Shown here: piece by piece, positions 34,497 through 38,782 of the stretch
Position numbering within the stretch: the stretch's first letter is position 1
Layout: each line of letters starts with the position of its first letter
Assembly: GCA_002478885.1 (NCBI GenBank)
Contig: DLKC01000088.1
Span: 1 to 38,782 of the forward strand
Source of the DNA: Chitinophagaceae bacterium UBA7600
GTDB taxonomy: Bacteria > Bacteroidota > Bacteroidia > Chitinophagales > Chitinophagaceae
Reading direction: 5' to 3'
DNA length: 38,782 nucleotides
Made by a program: the position numbers and the translations under genes
Notes under the pieces: model-generated
Told to the model about the DNA's origin: nothing
The model's input: the letters and a program-made list of their open reading frames with translations, nothing else
The model's database searches: none

Positions 34497-36965
34497 ATGA
34501 TCCGCAACTATCTAAAAATTGCCTGGCGAAACCTGATGAAGAATAAAATATTTTCTTTCATCAACATCTTTGGCTTATCTGTTGGCCTTGCCTGCTGTAT
34601 GCTTATTGCCCTGTACCTGGATTATGAAACCAGCTACGATGCTTACCATAAGAATGCGGGCAATATTTATGAAGTAGTAACAGGTTTTGTACAGGAGGCA
34701 AAGGAAAAATCGAAATTGCCCAACACGCCTGCGCCGATGGCCGCGGCTATGAAGAGGGAGTTTCCTGAAATTGTCGAAAGCGCCAGGCTACTTCAACTGT
34801 TTTCAGACGGTAAGACACTGCTGCAAACCAATAACAGTAACGGGACCGAACGAAAGTCTTTCTACCAGGAAAAAGGCTATATGGCCGATGCATCTTTTTT
34901 TAAGATGTTCGACTACGACTTTATCGAAGGCAATGCAAACGCAACACTGCAAAACCCGAACACGATCGTATTGAATGAGGCAATTGCGAAAAAGCTTTTT
35001 GGTAACCAGCCTGCATTGAATCAAACAGTGCATGTGAACAGCAACACAAATGGTGAGCATGATTGTATTGTTACCGGCGTGTTCCGCCCGGTGAATGCGC
35101 CCAGTCATATTGATGCGCAGTTTTTCCTGGGCATGAAAGGCGGCGATATGGAAGCATATCTTAAAGATCACGAGAATGATTTTGCATCAAACAACATGTT
35201 TTACTCTTACCTGCAGTTGAGGCCCGGTGCAGATTACCATCAACTCGAGAAAAAGTTCCCTGCATTTATTGATAAGTATGCAGGTAAAGACCTTAAGGCG
35301 ATGGGTTTTGCAAAAAATCAATACCTGCTGCCATTGGAAGATATTCACCTGAGCAGCATGGTGGAAAATAATGTAACACCGCCTTCGAGTAAAACATACT
35401 TATACATTCTTGCGTCTATTGCCATATTTACCTTGCTTATTGCATGCATCAACTTCATGAATCTTTCAACTGCACGCAGCAGTAAGCGCAGCGCTGAAGT
35501 GGGGATAAGGAAAGTACTGGGTGCAGAAAAGGGATCGCTTGTGCGGCAATTTCTTGGTGAAAGTTTTTTCATGAGCCTTATCGCCTTTGTTTTTGCACTG
35601 GCACTAACCTATTTGTTGCTGCCGGTTTTCAATAATGTATCCGGCCGCAACATCACGCTCGATTTTGGCCGCGATGCATTTATGTTACTTGCGTTTTTGG
35701 GAATGGCCTTGTTTGCAGGGCTGCTCGCCGGAAGTTACCCCGCCCTTTACCTGTCGTCGTTTATACCGGTGAAGGTTCTCAAAGGAAGATTCAGCAATTC
35801 AATGGCAGTGGCCTCATTGCGCAAAGGTCTCGTGGTGTTCCAGTTTGTGATATCGGTTGTGCTCATCATCTCGTCTGTTGTCATCGCCTCTCAAATGAGT
35901 TATATGCGCAGTAAAGACCTCGGTTTTGACAAAGACAGCCAGCTGATTATTCCACTGCGCAGCATGAACTCGAAAAACATTTACGCTTCGCTAAAAAATG
36001 ATCTGCAGAACAATACACAGGTTCAATCTGTGGGTGCTTCCATGTATTACCCCGGTATATTCAACCCTTCTGACAATCTCTTTTACAAGCAGGGGCAATC
36101 AATGAACGAGGGTAAACGCACACGAATGAACTGGGTTGATTTTGACTTTTTAAAAACACTCAATTTTAAACCAATTGCAGGCCGCCTGTTCTCTTCAGAT
36201 TTCCAGGCAGACACCAACAGGAACATTGTTATAAACGAAGACGGCATAAAAGAGATTGGTTTCACCTCCGCTCAACAGGCCATAGGCCAAAAAGTTTATT
36301 TCGACTGGCAAGGAAGTAAATATGATTTCAATATTATTGGCGTAGTAAAAGACTTTCACTTCGAAGACCTGCACCTTGCCATTGAGCCTTATGCTTTCCA
36401 GGTACTGGCAAACAACAATATGGCCGCCTTCAACTATATGGTCGTTCATGCAAAGCAGGGCGATATGGGTGCTGTAATAAACGCGGCGCAGGCTTCTTGG
36501 AAAAGACTGAACCCGAACGAGCCACTTGAATACAGTTTTCTCGATGCAGACTTCCAGAAAAACTTTGAAGCAGAGAGCCGGTTGTCTTCAATCGTACTTT
36601 ATTTCACCATCATCGCGATTCTTATTTCCTGCCTTGGTTTGTTTGGCCTGGCCACCTTTAGCGCAGAACAACGAATAAAAGAGATCGGTGTACGAAAAGT
36701 ACTCGGCGCAAGTGTTGGTGGAATCGTTACACTGCTTTCAAAAGAGTTTTTAGTGCTGGTTGGCATTGCCGTTGTAATCGCATCGCCGATCGCCTGGTTT
36801 GTAATGAATAAGTGGCTGCAGAATTTTGTGTACCGAACCAGTATCGGCTGGCAGGTATTTGCCATCACCACCGCTATTGCATTGTTTATTGCATTGGCTA
36901 CCATCAGTTTCCAGGCAATAAAAGCCGCGTTGGCAAACCCGGTGAAAAGTTTGAGAACAGAATAG
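34497..36965 (+). CDS. FtsX-like ABC permease 4
   Basis: 822 residues from the ATG at 34497 (MIRNYLKIAWRNLMKNKIFSFINIFGLSVGLACCMLIALYLDYE). The open frame extends to 34413, but the extra 28 residues precede the conserved family start MIRNY and run into the end of the dispersed element. Two FtsX domains are present (LLIACINFMNLSTARSSKRSAEVGIRKVLGAEKGSL and ISCLGLFGLATFSAEQRIKEIGVRKVLGAS), with the middle span LRKGLVVFQFVISVVLIISSVVIASQ, and it ends NPVKSLRTE. It has the same domain order as permease 1. The gap before it holds a dispersed element but no enhancer-like site. Confidence 0.92.
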   Translation: MIRNYLKIAWRNLMKNKIFSFINIFGLSVGLACCMLIALYLDYETSYDAYHKNAGNIYEVVTGFVQEAKEKSKLPNTPAPMAAAMKREFPEIVESARLLQLFSDGKTLLQTNNSNGTERKSFYQEKGYMADASFFKMFDYDFIEGNANATLQNPNTIVLNEAIAKKLFGNQPALNQTVHVNSNTNGEHDCIVTGVFRPVNAPSHIDAQFFLGMKGGDMEAYLKDHENDFASNNMFYSYLQLRPGADYHQLEKKFPAFIDKYAGKDLKAMGFAKNQYLLPLEDIHLSSMVENNVTPPSSKTYLYILASIAIFTLLIACINFMNLSTARSSKRSAEVGIRKVLGAEKGSLVRQFLGESFFMSLIAFVFALALTYLLLPVFNNVSGRNITLDFGRDAFMLLAFLGMALFAGLLAGSYPALYLSSFIPVKVLKGRFSNSMAVASLRKGLVVFQFVISVVLIISSVVIASQMSYMRSKDLGFDKDSQLIIPLRSMNSKNIYASLKNDLQNNTQVQSVGASMYYPGIFNPSDNLFYKQGQSMNEGKRTRMNWVDFDFLKTLNFKPIAGRLFSSDFQADTNRNIVINEDGIKEIGFTSAQQAIGQKVYFDWQGSKYDFNIIGVVKDFHFEDLHLAIEPYAFQVLANNNMAAFNYMVVHAKQGDMGAVINAAQASWKRLNPNEPLEYSFLDADFQKNFEAESRLSSIVLYFTIIAILISCLGLFGLATFSAEQRIKEIGVRKVLGASVGGIVTLLSKEFLVLVGIAVVIASPIAWFVMNKWLQNFVYRTSIGWQVFAITTAIALFIALATISFQAIKAALANPVKSLRTE

Positions 36966-37033
36966 TCAATATCGAATATCGAATATGCCCATATGTTTTT
37001 TGGGCCCGGCCGCACAACAACAATCAGGCTTTA

Positions 37034-37053
37034 CTTGCGTGGCACACTTCAGC
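37034..37053 (+). repeat. Dispersed 20-bp intergenic element
   Basis: CTTGCGTGGCACACTTCAGC, one change in the core. It pairs with 37078-37097 to form a long imperfect hairpin. Confidence 0.65.
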
Positions 37054-37077
37054 GTTCTGATCATCATTGAACAAAGC

Positions 37078-37097
37078 GTACAAGAGTGCGACGCAAC
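37078..37097 (-). repeat. Dispersed 20-bp intergenic element
   Basis: GTACAAGAGTGCGACGCAAC, 19 of 20 positions fit the consensus in reverse. Preceded by CATTGAACAAAGC as at 30290. Confidence 0.8.
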
Positions 37098-37162
37098 GCA
37101 GCTGCACAAAGAGAAAAGTTGGTAACAAAAATATTTACCAAACATGTTGTAAAATTTTTTCT

Positions 37163-38782
37163 ATGCTAAAGAATTATTTCAAGATCGCCATTCGCAGCCT
37201 TTGGAAGAACAAAGGCTTTACTGCTATCAATATCGCCGGACTGGCCACCGGCCTTGCCTGTTTTATACTCATCGCACTTTATGTGGTAGATGAATTAAGC
37301 TACGATCGCTACAATGAAAAGGCCGATCGTATTTACCGGGTTGATGCCGATATAAAATTTGGTGGTAACGAATTGAAACTTTGTGTCAGCAGCGATCCTA
37401 TGGGCCCTACGCTGAAAAAAGATTACCCGCAAGTGGAAGAATTCACCCGCATTTATGCAAGCGAGGGCGATAAGCTGGTGAAAAAAGGAAATGAATATAT
37501 AGACGAACAGCATATTGCTTATGTAGATTCCACGTTTTTTAACGTATTCACTTTGCCGGCACTTTCGGGCGATACCAGGCATGCGCTTGACGAACCAAAT
37601 ACGGTGGTGATAACAGCGTCAACAGCACAAAAATATTTTGGCCCGGCAAACGCGCTCGGTAAGGCGTTGGAAATAGATAAGAAGCCTTACAAGATAACCG
37701 CTGTGATAAAAGATATTCCACAGAACTCACACTTTCATTTCGACTTTATGCTGTCCATGAAGAACGTGGACTATGGTTTTGGTAATTTTCTCAGTCACAA
37801 CTTTCAAACCTATATAGTGCTAAGGCCCGGCACGGATTACCACGACTTTGAAAAGAACTTTACCCAAATCGTCAACAACTATATTTTCCCGCAGGCGAAA
37901 CAATTCATGAGCATCAACAGCATGGACGACTTTTATAAGGCAGGTAACCAGCTTCAATACCATTTGATGCCGCTGACGGACATTCATCTTAAAAGTGCCC
38001 GCTTCCCCGAACTCGATACGAATGGAAACATGCAGTATGTGTATATTTTCGGGGTTGTTGCCCTTTTTATCCTGCTTATCGCATGCATCAACTTTATTAA
38101 TTTATCTACAGCGCGCAGTGCTAACAGGGCGAAAGAAGTTGGCATCAGGAAAGTGCTTGGTACCGAGAAGAAAAACCTTATTTTCCAGTTTCTTACCGAG
38201 TCTGCATTGATGGCGCTCATTTCTTTGATCATCGCTATAGGGATCGCTTATGCCGTACTTCCGTTATTCAATGATATTGCTGCCAAGTCGTTAACGGTAA
38301 GCAGCATTTTCAGCGGGAAGATCCTGCCTTTTCTTATCGCCTTGCCTTTTTTAGTAGGCATTGTTGCAGGCAGTTACCCTGCTTTTTTCCTTTCTAAATT
38401 TAAGCCGGTTACAGTGCTTAAAGGCAAGATCAATGCGGGTTTTAGAAAGAGCTACCTGCGCAGCAGTCTTGTAGTGTTGCAGTTCTTTACCTCCATTATT
38501 CTTATCGTTGGCACCGTGGTAATTTACAAACAGCTCAACTATATTCAAACAACCAATCTTGGTTTTAATAAAGACCAGGTACTTATCATCAATGGTTACA
38601 GCGCCCTTGATAAAAATGCAGAGGCATTCAAAAATGACATTCTGAATTTGCCGGGTGTTAAAAGCGGAACCATCAGCGGCTTTTTGCCCGTTGCCAATTC
38701 GTCGAGGAATGATGTTAGTTATTCGAGAGATGCCGTCCAGGATTCTAAAAATTCTCTATCGGCCCAGTCGTGGCGTGTCGAT
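37163..38782 (+). CDS. FtsX-like ABC permease 5, 3' end outside the window
   Basis: The frame runs open from the ATG at 37163 through 540 codons to the right edge without a stop. It begins MLKNYFKIAIRSLWKNKGFTAINIAGLATGLACFILIALYVV, the conserved family start, followed by a MacB-type periplasmic domain and the first FtsX domain (LFILLIACINFINLSTARSANRAKEVGIRKVLGTEKKNL). The middle span is LRSSLVVLQFFTSIILIVGTVVIYKQ. By comparison with its neighbours about 250-280 residues are missing, including the second FtsX domain. The 197-bp gap upstream contains an inverted pair of dispersed elements. Confidence 0.92.
   Translation, partial: MLKNYFKIAIRSLWKNKGFTAINIAGLATGLACFILIALYVVDELSYDRYNEKADRIYRVDADIKFGGNELKLCVSSDPMGPTLKKDYPQVEEFTRIYASEGDKLVKKGNEYIDEQHIAYVDSTFFNVFTLPALSGDTRHALDEPNTVVITASTAQKYFGPANALGKALEIDKKPYKITAVIKDIPQNSHFHFDFMLSMKNVDYGFGNFLSHNFQTYIVLRPGTDYHDFEKNFTQIVNNYIFPQAKQFMSINSMDDFYKAGNQLQYHLMPLTDIHLKSARFPELDTNGNMQYVYIFGVVALFILLIACINFINLSTARSANRAKEVGIRKVLGTEKKNLIFQFLTESALMALISLIIAIGIAYAVLPLFNDIAAKSLTVSSIFSGKILPFLIALPFLVGIVAGSYPAFFLSKFKPVTVLKGKINAGFRKSYLRSSLVVLQFFTSIILIVGTVVIYKQLNYIQTTNLGFNKDQVLIINGYSALDKNAEAFKNDILNLPGVKSGTISGFLPVANSSRNDVSYSRDAVQDSKNSLSAQSWRVD

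Overview
The window looks like a chromosomal segment from a member of Bacteroidota, most likely of the Chitinophagaceae or a related family. This is inferred from a hybrid sensor/REC/AraC regulator, C-terminal type IX secretion (T9SS) sorting domains, a CarboxypepD-like/TonB receptor under a TPP riboswitch, head-GIN/DUF4097-type SGGS-repeat proteins, and a run of 800-residue FtsX-like permeases. No species can be named from sequence alone. Nothing suggests a plasmid, phage or insertion sequence.

Layout. (1) 1-7.5 kb, + strand: end of a hybrid two-component regulator with an AraC DNA-binding domain, then three secreted or surface proteins (tail-fibre-like protein, M4 metalloprotease with T9SS signal, YadA-head/S74 chaperone-domain protein). 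(2) 7.9-10.7 kb: a small DUF3303 gene (-), then a secreted SnoaL-like protein and a membrane acyltransferase (+). (3) 11.2-16.2 kb, - strand: der, two tandem paralogous secreted proteins, era, initiator tRNA-fMet with its terminator, and a GIN-domain SGGS-repeat protein. (4) 16.4-18.9 kb, +: TPP riboswitch and a TonB-dependent receptor, presumably for thiamine or a precursor. (5) 19.2-21.9 kb, -: NtrC-type response regulator and histidine kinase operon. (6) 22.7-38.8 kb, +: MacA-like adaptor, MacB/LolD-like ATPase, two small membrane-associated proteins, five FtsX-like permeases (the last cut by the window edge) and an SGGS-repeat secreted protein.

Three non-coding patterns stand out. First, a 20-bp element, consensus GTTGYGTCRCACACTTGTAC, recurs about 20 times in both orientations, in intergenic DNA only; three copies are identical over all 20 bases. 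Some copies sit in larger composite hairpin units with AAAGCGTGGC/GCCACGCTTT arms, like REP/BIME elements. Second, a direct repeat TTTGTCY-N14-TTTGTCY (21-bp pitch) occurs four times, only near the surface-protein and SnoaL/DUF3303 genes, next to the AraC-type regulator. Third, a 28-bp site (CGRACA-N5-TGTATCG-N4-CGKACR, 11-bp pitch) occurs three times upstream of the efflux genes; two copies have a TGGCAY sigma-54-like element exactly 52 bp downstream. This links the NtrC-type regulator to the permease cluster.

How it may fit together (inference): the AraC-type hybrid sensor could control a cell-surface regulon, and the NtrC/histidine kinase pair could switch on the multi-permease ABC system through sigma-54. 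The receptor is controlled separately by thiamine pyrophosphate.
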